Below, piece after piece: positions 36,901-48,050 of a DNA stretch of 64,000 nucleotides. The position numbers were made by a program, and so were the translations under genes. The notes beneath the pieces were generated by a model. That model saw only the letters and a list, made by a program, of their open reading frames with translations. It had not been told where the DNA came from and searched no databases. Origin of the DNA: Bryum argenteum. Taxonomy: Eukaryota; Streptophyta; Bryopsida; Bryales; Bryaceae. Every line of letters begins with the position of its first letter. The first letter of the stretch is position 1. The stretch is taken from NCBI GenBank assembly GCA_037043015.1, contig CM073331.1, forward strand, positions 5,715,305 to 5,779,304, in the 5' to 3' direction.

Positions 36901-37215
36901 GGTGACAGGAAAATTTCTTTGACAAAATGGGGGGGGACTAGACCACAAAAAGAGCTGGGAAATTGCAAACAAATGCTCACAGGTGACTTGCAAAGTCCTC
37001 AACAAAGATGGGAGGCGGGGGGGGGGGGGTAGCATACATTGGACAAAAGCGAGGAGGTGTTGCATGTGAGCTTCCAGAGTGGGTTTCGTAATCTCTTGCA
37101 GGCGGCCCTCCAGCAGCTTGCGCACGCCCCAGCGCAGGAGCACGTCGGGGATGACATTCCGCTGCAGCGCGCTCATGCTCGTCCGCAACGCCGCATCCTT
37201 CAACGCCGCCGCCAT
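32780..37215 (-). CDS. coclaurine/pavine N-methyltransferase-like SAM enzyme
   Basis: Exons 37215-37038, 36602-36494, 35881-35657, 34665-34566, 34461-34351, 33617-33534, 33421-33363 and 32969-32780 join in phase into 351 residues, the usual length of this family. Landmarks: VIPDVLLRWGVRKLL near the start, QHYEVPTEFYQLVLG, SSAYFPDKNSTLDEAE, SAM motif I VLDVGCGWGSL, YDRILSIEMFEHMKNY, FFTGGTMPSNDLLLYFQ, and WRTFFIAVAEMFAYRNGEEW at the C-terminus. The family includes plant benzylisoquinoline alkaloid N-methyltransferases and the related cyclopropane fatty-acid synthases; the substrate in a non-flowering plant is unknown, so alkaloid synthesis should not be assumed. No signal peptide. Intron 2 is filled by a 45-bp minisatellite, and intron 5 holds a family F element and a 44-bp poly-A tract. 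Confidence 0.92.
33881..33924. repeat. poly-A tract, 44 bp
   Basis: Uninterrupted A run in an intron of the methyltransferase gene. Confidence 0.95.
33997..34269. mobile_element. TIR element, family F, copy 2
   Basis: CCGTACCACCATAGCAAGTTC at the left and its perfect 21-bp reverse complement at the right (33999-34267, 269 bp). Left flank TA, right flank CA. The interior matches copy 1 at 28418-28646. It sits in intron 5 of the methyltransferase gene. Confidence 0.85.
35343..35600. mobile_element. TTAA element with only the left end clear
   Basis: TTAA/CCCCTAAAGATGTAAAATTG at the left. The shared core (ATTTGTGAGATTTTAATGG) lies at 35523-35541, but no right end could be placed. In intron 3 of the methyltransferase gene. 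Confidence 0.45.
35889..36294. repeat. 45-bp minisatellite, ~9 units, in an intron
   Basis: Units CCATTTACAGT(C/G/A)TA followed by GTTTTGCACACTCTGTAATT and TCACATGAGAA, 44-51 bp each, running from just upstream of exon 3 of the methyltransferase gene almost across intron 2. The unit nearest the exon is the most diverged. Confidence 0.9.
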
Positions 37216-37755
37216 TGCACAGCCTAACACACTTCTCTTACAACAGCAGCAGCAACACTCACTGGCAGGCAGGCCTTGCAAAAGACGAGCTAGCTGGACT
37301 GGCTATCAATGCAGGATCGTCAACTGACTGAGGTGCGAGAGTGCGAGCTGATTTGGTCGTCCCTACACGCCACAGTGCCAAATGTTCACGGTACTTTCTG
37401 CTTCCACGGGAGTACTGTGGTGTCCTGCTGCTTCTTCTTCAATGTTGATTTCTTTACGTATCATATCATCAGAAAGGGTACAGTCTGTGAGTGAGATTTG
37501 CCTGTCAGAAATACTGTACCGCACCTGCCGCGAAAAGTGCTGCCTGCCTTACGCTCCTTGTGCGTGAAAGAGGGCGAAAAAGTCCATGTATGGCCCTCTT
37601 CACACTAGAGGTGAGAAGCCCTGGAAACATCAACAATTTTAAGAAGAAGAAGAGAAACTTCAACCTATTTACAGGCTGAGTGTTCGTTTGACCTATCCTT
37701 GGATGTATGCCTGGAGGTCATCACACCAATAGCTGGATTACTAAACCCTATTGGG
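37216..37755. promoter_or_regulatory. upstream region of the methyltransferase gene
   Basis: GC-richer DNA directly before the start codon, likely 5' UTR and promoter. No further gene is seen. Confidence 0.35.
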
Positions 37756-37962
37756 ATGAACATTGTGCCACTGGTGCCTTAGAAGGCCTGATATGCCTTT
37801 GGAGTACCCATACAACGAGGTCCGAGAACCCCCTACTGTAGTTGAGTGGATTACAGTGGTGAGCACCACTTTGGCATGGGGAATAGAACCCACGACCTCC
37901 TCATTGGGGGCCATGATCCCTAATTACCAATCCAAGGCTTATGGTACCTTGATAGTTTCAAC
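37756..37962 (-). mobile_element. SINE head, diverged
   Basis: Read on the minus strand it has the tRNA-like head of the complete SINE: CCTTGGATTGGTAATTAGGG (A-box region), then GGTCGTGGGTTCTATTCCCC (B-box region), then GTGGTGCTCACCACTGTAA and TTGTATGGGTACTCCAAAGG. The 3' body found at 38484-38690 is not recognisable. Confidence 0.65.
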
Positions 37963-38469
37963 CAATAGATGAGCTTAGAGTTTGATACGGAGCTCTTCTA
38001 TTGGTTGGAATGTTTTTTTGGTATGATTTCCCAAGTTTCCTGGAAAGAAGGCTTAAGAAAAGCAAGAACCTTTGTAATGTAGGAGGCTTTTAAACTAGTG
38101 AGCATTAACAATTACTCGCTAGGATATACACGTAAGGGCAAGTTTCCTTGCAATACCTCACTTTGTGATTTTTGATTAGTTAGATGGAATTAGGCGAATT
38201 CCATGTTACCATCCCTATTATCATCATTTTAACAAGTTTTTAAAGATTTGCACAAGGATGCAAGGCCGAATCTTTGTTTAGAAACCAATATTTTGAAAAT
38301 AAAAGGTTTGTCACCTTCTCAAGATTTTTTTTACAAGGGCGTTCATTGATAAGACTGAGGACTATTTCTCAATGAATAATATCTTTTTACTAATATTACT
38401 TGAAAGGGGGCCATCATTAGTTTCCCTAGAAAGTACCTCATGGTATTCTAAAAGGAGGATACATGAAAG

Positions 38470-38851
38470 TGTTGTGGATGAGATGGATAGAAACTCCGGT
38501 CCCTTTCTAAGAGGCCGGCGTGAATGAAGTGTCCGTTCGTAATGCTAATATTCCGATGGCCACCGGACAAGGGGAAATTGGAACAATACTACTTCCCCCT
38601 CTCGAGGGTGGACACTATAACTACGCTAGTTTCTAGCCTAGTTACTATTGCCTTGAAGATACTTGACATAGTATCCCCCCAAAGGGCTTTGAGGTACCCA
38701 TACAACAAGGTCTAAAGACCCCCCACAATAGTTGGGTGGACTATAGTGGTGAGCACCACGCCGGCATGGGGAATGGAACCCACGACCTCCTCATTGGGGG
38801 CCTAAGCCCTAACCACCAAGCCAAGGCTTGAGGTGCCTGTTGTGGATGAGA
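38470..38851 (-). mobile_element. complete tRNA-derived SINE with 14-bp target duplication
   Basis: The element is 38837 down to 38484 (354 bp), flanked on both sides by TGTTGTGGATGAGA (38470-38483 and 38838-38851). Minus strand: A box in TTGGCTTGGTGGTTAGGGC, B box in GTGGGTTCCATTCCCC about 35 bases later, both close to RNA polymerase III consensus. An unrelated body follows, ending GGAGTTTCTATCCATC. It encodes nothing and would depend on a LINE for movement. Its tail resembles TCTATCTA in other copies. Confidence 0.85.
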
Positions 38852-38854
38852 CAT

Positions 38855-39015
38855 TATGATCTTGGGCACCCGCCAGTCTGATCGGGACGAATGAGGTGTT
38901 GTTGGAAGCGGATTATTTTTATAGAGTTGTAGAAAGCGATTAGATCGCAAATTAGATTTTTTTTGAACCCTTAGATATCAAATTTAGAAAACTATTTACG
39001 GCCTGTAAAGTACAA
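38855..39015. repeat. third copy of the 21.2-21.7 kb repeat, partial
   Basis: GTGTTGTTGGAAGCGGATTA, TAGAGTTGTAGAAAGCGATT and AGATCGCAAA correspond to blocks of the tandem pair at 21172-21727. Diverged, no recognised class. Confidence 0.5.
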
Positions 39016-39055
39016 AAAATCATTTGCATGAGCGGGGACGTATTAGTATATATTG

Positions 39056-39261
39056 AAGCTCGCTTGTCAAGTATCTTCAAGGCACCAGTAACTAGGTAGA
39101 AACTAGCGTAGTTATAGTATCTACCCTAGAAAGGGGGAAGTGGTATTGTTCCAATTTCTCCTTGTCCGGTGGTCATCAAGTAATTAACATTACGAACAGA
39201 CACTTCATTCACGCCAGCCCCTCAAAAGGGACCAGAGTTTCTATCTATCTAAAGCTCGCTT
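39056..39261 (+). mobile_element. 5'-truncated SINE copy with 10-bp duplication
   Basis: 39066-39251 matches the 3' body of the complete SINE in opposite orientation (CAAGTATCTTCAAGGCA, AACTAGCGTAGTTATAGT, CATTACGAACAGACACTTCA, GAGTTTCTATCTATCT). AAGCTCGCTT flanks it at 39056-39065 and 39252-39261. The tRNA-like head is absent. Confidence 0.75.
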
Positions 39262-39594
39262 ACGTCCTCCAAGCATGTTCCCTGAGACTAACCCTTGGTG
39301 GCATTCTCATTAAGAATATGAAATTCTTATTTTAGAAATGTTCCCAACACAACGACTAGAATTCAAAGAAGGTGGAGTGACAAGTCTTCCGAATAAAAGT
39401 GCAACTCCTTCAAAAAGCAACATACAACAGCCAGTTTGCCATCATGGCGTCCATCACGCGCTTGCCGAAATCGATTGCGGTGGCCAGGATGACGATGGCG
39501 ATCACGCACAAACCCACTCTCTCATCAATAGCTTCATGAAGAAGAAGAAGCCACAGTAAGAGGAGTGACTGAGGATTTGGAGCGAGCGAGCTTC

Positions 39595-42500
39595 ATGGAT
39601 GAGGACGGCCACACCTCCGTGGTGCTGCATGCCGATCTCGATTGCTTCTACGCCGCCGTAAGCTTCAAACCCAACTTTCCAAATTGCATCACCTCTCCTC
39701 CAAATTTCAGTAACTACGCCATTTTCTAGGGTTTTAGCGGGAAGTGCAAGGATTCAGTGTCCTTTTTTCTTAAAAAAAATGTACTGAATTCTCAACACCT
39801 ACGTTCGCGGACTATTAATTTTCCACATTCAAGTTTCAGCAATTACAATTGCATCGCAGGCTACTTTTACTGCTAAAACCCTTTTGTAGGGTTTTAGCGA
39901 CTGAATTTTTAATAGCTACGTTTTCTGTAAAATAATTGTTCTGGTTCACAATGACAATTGCATCAGCTCTGATTGCACGCCAAAAATCCTCTTCTGGGGT
40001 TTTAGCGGGGGGTATATTGTGTCGTTTTCACAAACTTGCGCAGTTTCCTGTTCGCGATCGTGTCCACAAACAAATCATAGAGGATTGGTAATTACAGTTG
40101 TAGAATTCTAGCTGAAATTGCAGGTTCTAGTGCTCTTCTCCACAAGCTACTGGCTATGTTTTTGATATATCGTGTACATTCTGCTGAATGAGATAGATAT
40201 AGGTGGATCTATTTCGAATTTTTATCAGTGAATACATTTGCTCCAACTCTGAATGCACGCCATGTCTATTAAGGATGTTACTGCTAGATCTCGTTTTAAG
40301 GGCTTCAGTGCAAAATCGCAAATCGCCAGGATTTAATGTTCCTTTCAACCACGGCTATGTTTTGTGACATTACTCATTGTCCACAAGAAAATCACTGAAT
40401 GAGATGGATAGGTAGAGCTCGTTTTTCAATTGCAATACTTCTCGTGGCTTACAACCCCTTTTAACGGAATATGCAGGCATCTAGTGTTTGTTTCTCATGC
40501 AAGATTCATGTGTAATGCAGGTGGAGCATGTGAGGTTGGGAATTCCAACAGAGGTACCGCTGGCAGTTCAACAGTGGGAAGGATGTATTGCCGTCAACTA
40601 TGCAGCTCGAGCGGCAGGCATTGTTCGCCATGAGCGAGTGTCCGAGGCTCTTCGCAAGGTCCGCCTCCTTCTTCTCTCTACAATTTTACAATGGTCTCTA
40701 ATTTCACAAGAAGATCGTCAAATCTCGTTTTCGGAGTACCCTACTGTAACCTCAGATTCGTACACATTTGGAATTCCCAACCTCACATGCTCATACGGAA
40801 TTTGTGGATGCAGTGTCCAGAGCTGCAGCTGGTGCATGTGGAGACCATCGGTGGAGACCCAGCAGCTGTCGGCACTGCCGAGTCTCTTGGCCCCGGGGGC
40901 AAAGCAAAAGCATCACTTGAGCGTTACCGACAGGTGATCCATCCCATCCCAACACTCACATGTTCAACCTTCCTTCTGTTTGTTTTCTGTTTGTTCATAG
41001 AATCATCAAGCAAGCAAATGATTACTGTTACTGTGCAGGCATCTGCGAAAGTGTTGAACATCTTTCGTCGATACTCTAAGCTCTGTGAGCGAGCAAGTAT
41101 CGACGAAGCCTACCTTGATGTATCAGAGCAGGTAAATGAATACGCACTTCATCACTATTGAATTGGTTCTTTTACTTGCTTATAATGATTAAATGGTTTT
41201 AGGCATTTCCTGATATTTATGAGTTTATGAGCAGGTGGAGGAGATGCTTCAGAAGGACTCGATTGATTGGGAAGCCGAGTTACACCGACTCGTTGAACCT
41301 GCTCCTGGGTCTGAGAAAGGTGTGATGTTGATCGAAGGTGGCTCTCTGGCGGTGTATAATGCTTACGACCGCAGGTTTGACTCTTGACTTTCGAGCTTAT
41401 TGATCTCCAAAGGGCTTTTTTCATGATTTGACAAGGGCTTTGTGTACTTGGACAGAGCAGATTGTTGGCTGGGGCCATTATTGCTGATCGCATGCGAGCT
41501 TCTGTTCGGAATGAGCTTGGGTACACCATCTCTGTGGTAATACTCATACTCATCGCTTGCTTCCAGTGGATTGTGCTTTTTGAGTAGATCTTGTTGAGCT
41601 ATTTGATATTTATGACAACGGCACCTAGCTGAGGTGAGCCATGCCAGTTCTAAGGCTGCTATTTACTGTGCACAGGGAATTGCATCAAACAAACTTCTGG
41701 CGAAGATTGCTTCTGCGAAGAACAAACCAGATCGGCAAACCTTGGTGAGTAATTGTGTATACATTCCAAACAACAATGTAGTCCATTGTAGTCATTTTAC
41801 TTGGTTTCCGAGCTTTTTCATCACGGTGGAACGAACATCGGAACAATTATAAATATGGACTTTGTTCCAATTTTGTTACTTGTAGATTCATTTATCCACA
41901 ATGTGAGACTTCTAGCTGATTTTGTACCATTGAATTACAGATTCCACCGAGGTCCGTTCCAGGTCTAATGCAAGACCTTCCGTTGAAGAAGATCAAGCTT
42001 CTAGGTGGCAAGCTTGGTGAGGTATGACTACATCTAAATCTATTCTCAGAGGAAATGACTGATGGATTTGCAAATGGAGTTTTTTTCATAGTGGACTTAC
42101 TGAGTGGGAGTTTTGCAGGAGATGAAAAAGAAATGGGGTTGCACCACAGCAGGCGAAGCGCAGCAGATTCCACAAGCAGCGCTGGTGGCTACCTTCGGCG
42201 AGCGTCTCGGAACGTACGCATGGAAAGCAGTCCAGGGACTCAAAGCTGAAAAAGGTAAGTTGGGCACACTACTTTCTTTTTTCTGCAACATCTGAATTAG
42301 TATTGATTCGTCAGCTTGACGCACTTCCTTGTCAGTGCAAGTGAAGGATCTGGTGAAGTCCATGCTCGCCTCGAAAAGCTTTGGAGCCACCAATGATCCC
42401 GCAGAAATCAGGTACAAACCAAGCATTCAATTCTCTTCTCAACTGCTGCACGAACTCAATTGAGTAGTTTCACCTACACTTATCCATTCAACTATTCAAT

Positions 42501-44424
42501 CAATAAGTGTTGTTACTAACTGTTCTACACTCGCGAGTATCCACGTATTTGTTTTCGGTATATCTGAAAAGGCAATATAGACAACACTTTGGCATCATAG
42601 TCAGATGCAGTTCCCTTCACAGATACAAAAAAGCTCCTTCGCTTATCATTCCCTTTTTTGTCCCTTTTATTAGATCCTCTCATCAGATACTGAGTTTGCA
42701 CTAACTGGTGGTGGTCATTCTCTTTCAGGAACTGGCTGTCGGTACTAGCGCAAGAGCTAGCAATTCGAATGCACCGTGACTTCGAGATGAACCAGCGCCA
42801 ACCCAAGCTATTCCAGCTCTACTACCGCTCCGGAATCTACCGAAACTCCGCGGATCACTCCAGATCAACATCCATGCCACCGAGCATCCTCCAAATCCTA
42901 ACCTCGCCTGCCTACGTTGACACAGACGGGGAGCTCAACACCGAAATAGAACCAGAGGGTGAAGTTGAGGTTCAGGGTGATGTGCGTGATGGTATTACGG
43001 AGAGGACGAAAGCATTGGCGAAGGTGCTTGAAGAGACTTCGTTTCGGATCATTGACTCTGTTGACGGCTTGTTTCCTTGTACGAGGCTTGCTATTGCTGC
43101 TACCGGCTTCCATGAACTTCCTAGTCAGGTCTGGCACTGCACCCCATCTCTGGATTTAATGAATGTTTCTTAACTGAAAAGTTTTAATATCGGTCAAAGT
43201 CTTGTATCAAACTGAAAGTTCACAGAAAACGAGCTCTAGAATGAAACGAGATTAGCAAATTGCGTTAAGACTGTGAATGTCTTCGTCGATTTCCACATGC
43301 TCTACTAACCTCATATAACGTTCTTCTTTGACCAAGTCTAACTCCTAAACCGAGACTAGAGCAATGTATTTATAAAGGTCTGTACTCATCAAAATGGTAT
43401 ATGTGGCGGTAGAAGAATTACACCAGTGAAATTACTCCTTAGTTTCAGTCAACGTCATTCTTCTACCACCACATATATCTTTGGGTGCATACAGACCTTA
43501 AGACTAGAGAATGTGACTGTATGTATCCGTCAATGCTTAAATACTTTTGTTTGACCTGCTTTACTTACTTAGGTCTAATATTCTAATGTATATATTGTTC
43601 GAATTTGGTGTCTCCCACACTCTGTTATCTTCATGGTTCATTTCAGCTTGCCATTAATTGGAAGCAGCTTGTTCCCTCGTCTTACACTACACTTGTCTAA
43701 ATTGCAAGGAAATAACTAATAAAAAGAGCTTCGGTTGGTTGTGCTGCAGGGTACAAAGTCCATACAACATTTTTTTACGAGTCACGCAAATGCACAACCC
43801 GACCCTCCAGCAATCAACAACATTCCTACACCAGCAGTTTCTCCATCAAAGAAGCAGCAGCAGCCTCAAGGCATCCTCAAGTACCTCGCCACAAACAGAA
43901 GTGATGACCAGGAGGAGCCTGCCACAAACACAACAAACCTTCCTCCATCTGAGCAACATGGTGATGACCAGGAGGAGCCTGCAACAGACACAACAAACAT
44001 TCCTCAGTCAGTACCGTCACCATCTGGAGAAAGACCTAGAACTGAACAACATGGTGATGACCAGGAAGAGGACACAACAAACATTCCTCAGTCAGCACCT
44101 TCTTCACCCAGAGAGAGAAGGTCTTTGAGGTCCCTCGGAAATGAGAAGCATGAGGAGTTGAGTAAGTACATTTTAGTGGAAGAAGAGAGAGATTTAGTGG
44201 ATCTGGGGACGGTGGATGTGGAAGAGCAGCGGCAGATTATGTTAGCCATTTGGAGATCGAAACAGAAGATTCAAAGTGCAGGAGCTTCGGGAGAGAAGGA
44301 GAAGAAGAAACGGGGTCGCAGGCCTGTGACTAATCGTCCCCAGGGCTCGCAGCAGAAGCGTCCGAAAGAGCAGCTGCAGCAGCCTGGTATTGGTACTTAT
44401 TTCCAAGCCCGTGAGAAGCCTTAG
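39595..44424 (+). CDS. POLH: DNA polymerase eta
   Basis: Exons 39595-39657, 40521-40658, 40814-40933, 41039-41131, 41235-41374, 41461-41536, 41676-41744, 41941-42021, 42119-42254, 42336-42411, 42729-43128 and 43750-44424 join in phase into 688 residues. Y-family motifs: HADLDCFYAAVE (catalytic Asp), AVNYAARAAGI, ASIDEAYLDVSE (catalytic acids), RLLAGAIIADRM, GIASNKLLAKIASAKNKPD, LPLKKIKLLGGKLG (helix-hairpin-helix), and the little-finger domain. This enzyme copies past UV photoproducts in the nucleus. The tail has a PIP-like KSIQHFF, a three-fold repeat around HGDDQEEPAT, a VEEQRQIMLAIW helix where plant homologues carry a ubiquitin-binding motif, a basic cluster (KKKRGRRP), and a terminal PIP box QPGIGTYF. 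The exon 2 donor (AAG/GTCCGC) is weak. An in-frame TAG precedes the start; a 31-codon uORF lies at 39444-39539. Confidence 0.94.
43890..44105 (+). repeat. coding minisatellite in the polymerase eta tail
   Basis: Three units of about 60-75 bp containing GATGACCAGGA(G/A)GA and ACAACAAAC(A/C)TTCCTC within the last exon. They give the repeated HGDDQEE...TTN(I/L)P(Q/P)S peptide and also leave a long open +1 frame, which is a by-product. Confidence 0.8.
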
Positions 44425-45169
44425 TTTTTCATGGCTTGTTTTAGTTACTTGGGGTTACATGTATATATTTCTTACATCTAAATTTTCTAGACGACTTTGA
44501 CTTGTGTAAATATTCCTGTAGATGACGCTCCAGTTGTCTCAAATAGAGTTTCTTATGAACTTTTTTGACTTTTTAGCAAACTGTTTGAGTAGAGATCAAT
44601 ATATCTCTATCAACAAGTAAAGGGATCGGCGTAATATGGCTTGGTTTTATCAAACTGCATAGAAGAAATCAATCTCCTATCTAGCAGCAGGTGATGGGAA
44701 GGTGAAGGTGAGTTAATTTGACGGGAAGCTGAGTCAATGTGGAATTAGGGCATGACTAGACAATACATAACACTTTGTTTTGGTTGAGCTAGGTGACCTT
44801 TCACCCTACTAGGGTCAAGGTTGTGATACGAAAAAGGATATATATTTCATCTTTCAGCCAACTAGGGACAAGGTTGCCATACAAAAAAGGATTTATATTT
44901 CAAAACCCAGTATTTCCTTTTGAGCCTGTCTTTGACATACGTAAGGAGAGCTTGTAGCCATTACGGTTGCCTTCGCCTTTATCCTTTATCACAAGGGGAG
45001 GGTGGCATGAACATTCTTATATGTTCCAACTTGGGATCTAAGGTTGTAAAAAACCGTTGCTATTTTCCATTGTAAGAATAGGGTACAAGCAACCTTTGCA
45101 AGATTAAACAGACCATCTTTGGAAGTGATTCGATTATGCCCGTTAAAGGTCTCCAACCAATACGAATCT
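44425..45169. other. 3' flank of polymerase eta, no gene
   Basis: Includes a short imperfect duplication (about 62 bp) at 44788-44905: CACCCTACTAGGGTCAAGGTTG / CAGCCAACTAGGGACAAGGTTG, each followed by AAAAAGGAT and TATATTTCA. Confidence 0.5.
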
Positions 45170-45339
45170 TATGCAGATTTTACTTGTCTTTTCATGATGG
45201 AAGCATGTTTGTGGAAGCATGTTTACCTTACGTCATTGATCACATGTGTGCACAACAAACGGCTGCACGATGATATTGTGTAGCTCGCTATGCTGTACAC
45301 AGGATTTGTCGAGAAGAGTGCGAAAAAATCGACCGCTTG

Positions 45340-46960
45340 CTGTGTAGCTATATGTGTGAGTTGCCACCTTTGGCGCAGTGCAATTTCGAAACCGCACGAG
45401 CCAGAACAACAGCGAATGTGGACTTTAGTTTCCACTTGCATCGTTCCGCACGCTCATCTCACACGCCACACAACGATCCTGTACCAGAGTTTGAAATTCC
45501 TACACATGCTTAACTTGTGGAGCATCGCCTCCACGAAGGCCATTGGACCGTGCGCTCTCACACATGCAATATCCAAAAAGAGCGAAGCTAAGGTGACATA
45601 GATCTTATGAGATAGAGATACTATTCTACACTTCCAACCTCTGGCGCAGTGCAATTTCGAAATTGCACGAGCCATAGAACCAGGGCGAGTTAAAAAATAT
45701 AGTACACCTTGCATGCTCATCTCACACGCACAGCAGACCTCTTAACAGAATTTGAAAGTTCTAAGCATACTTGTTGATCTTTAGTTTCAACGCCTACGTA
45801 ATTTCAAATTGAACGGAGCTAAATTCATAATGAAATCTAAAAATTAGAGATAATGTTCTACGATTCCAATTTCTGTGTGAAAATGAGCTGCTAACTTACC
45901 TCTAGCGCAGTGCATTTCAGAATCCCACGAGCCATAGAATCTAAAATACAGTTTACCTTGCATGCTCGATCATCTTACACGCACAGCAGTCCTCTTAACA
46001 GAGTTTCGATTCTACACATGCTTGTTGATCGTTAGAATCATCGTGTAACTTGCCTCCACACAGGGAGTTGGATTGTGCGCTCTGACACATTGGAAAATTC
46101 AAACAGAACGAAGCTATCTTGACAACGAAGCTATCATTAATCAGAGATATCGTTCGTCATCTCAAACTCCTACGTGTGAGGACCTGCAGTGCAATTTCAA
46201 AAGCGCACGAGTCGTAGAAGCGGAGCGTGTTTATAATCTACTTTGGTTACATGCTCATCTCACACGCACAACAGTCCTCTTTAATAACAGATTTTGAAAT
46301 TCTACACATGTCTGTTGATCGTTAGATTCATTACCTAAGTTGTGGAGCATCGCCTCCACGAAGGGAACTGGATTCTCAGCTCTCTGACACCAACCGATCC
46401 TTCGTCCTCTCCAGCGAAATTGTGAACAATTTCTAAATTCGATGATCTCTTAACTGCCTTTTAACGAAATCTAAGATTCTTACACATGCGTGTAGAGGGA
46501 AATCCGATTGTGCGCTGACATGGAAAATTCAACATGTCGAAGCTAGATCGATAATGATATGTATGATTTAGAGGTAGTGTTCTACACTTCCAGTTTCTGA
46601 GTGTGAGAGAGTACTGCTACCTCTGGTGCAGTGCAATTTCAAAACCGCACGAACCATGGTTTCGCTTCTATGCTCGTCTCCCACGCACAGCAGTCGTCTA
46701 CACATGCTTGTTGATCTCTAGAATCACCGCCTAGCTAAACTCCAAGAAGGCAATTGGATCATGCTCTCTGACATCTACCGATGTATCATCCTCTTGCGCA
46801 CGCTAATTTTGAAGCCGAATTGCATACAGCTTCAATTCCATGAGTTAAAGATTTTTTTTAACGTAATCGATGATCTCTTAACAAAATTCGAAATTCATAC
46901 ACATGCTCGGAGGAGCATCGCCGCCACAAAGGGAATTGGACTGTGCGCTCTGACAACAAC
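45340..46960. repeat. satellite-like array of ~265-bp units
   Basis: GCAGTGCAATTTC-type words recur at about 45375, 45646, 45907, 46186 and 46627, each followed by CGCACGAGCCATAG-like sequence. CTACACATGCTTGTTGATC words recur at about 45500, 45765, 46012, 46302, 46480, 46690 and 46897. Between them come TGGAGCATCGCCTCCACGAA and GGA(T/C)(T/C)GTGCGCTCT. Six to seven diverged units. No coding sequence. Confidence 0.75.
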
Positions 46961-48050
46961 CACCCTTCCGTTCAAATTTCAAACTGATTTGTTGAGCGGG
47001 AAAACATTGATATGGATTCCTTAACTATGTGATATTACAGAATTCAAAGGTGATATTACATAACATTCATATAATCAGTATATAAATTTGAGTGATTTTA
47101 CAGAGTTCAGTGATATTACAGAATACACCATTGTGTAGGCATGCAAATGCAAGTTCTGGTGTGATAAAATGGCACATGGCATAGTGTCATTTTGACGAAA
47201 TTGAGGTTGGTACCATTGTATGCTTACAATTTTGCCATACGAAGATTGTCATAGTAAACTCATCTAGTAAACTATAGTATAGCTTATTACACCAAAAAAA
47301 TCTAAAAATAAGTAACGAATACAATAATTTATTCTCATAATTTTAGAAGCACAAGTGAACATACTCTCTTGCTTCACTAGGGACAAGTCACTACAAATGT
47401 CACTTTTTGTGCACTTTTCCATTAGTGATGAACTTCTTGATGATATACTTTGAGGATTACAAAGAATATATATAGAATGAGATATACATATGAGCTTGCA
47501 GAGGCCACTTAAATGTCTCTCAAATATGAATGCAAATCTCTCATTGTCCATTAGATGTGCATCCTTTGCTCAACATTGACAGTCGGCACCACTAAGATAT
47601 GGTGTGGAAAGATGTAGGAGAATTAATTTGCATCTACATCCACGGGCCAAAATCTTTGCATAGCGATGAGGAAGTATCTCTTTTTTACAACTTTCAGCAC
47701 AAGCACACATATATGTAATGACATGACCCAATGAAGCTTTATACATATAATCGCATATTAGTGTGATTCCATATACATTGACCAATGCAAATCAAGTATT
47801 TTGTCACAAATGGTATAACCAAGACACGTGTACGAATTGGCAACACATAAATGAATTGGAAAGTGGCTTTAACGACAAAATATCACTTTGATGTCCAAAA
47901 TGACGACGTTTGTGACACGTGAGCTCTTTCAATTGGATCATGGGTGGACACGAATCACAAGATGATGTGAATGACACAAAGCTCTTATCTCCAACGGGAC
48001 ACCCTCTAACAAATTCTCGTCAATTTCTACTAGTGATAGTCTAGATCACC
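46961..48050. other. no gene seen
   Basis: AT-rich. GATATTACAGAATTCA-type words recur three times at 47030-47120. Otherwise no ordered structure. Confidence 0.4.

Noticed and set aside
43658-44128. 156-codon frame overlapping the polymerase eta tail
   Set aside because: It is the +1 frame of the coding minisatellite; the polymerase frame has the PIP box, the phase and the stop expected.
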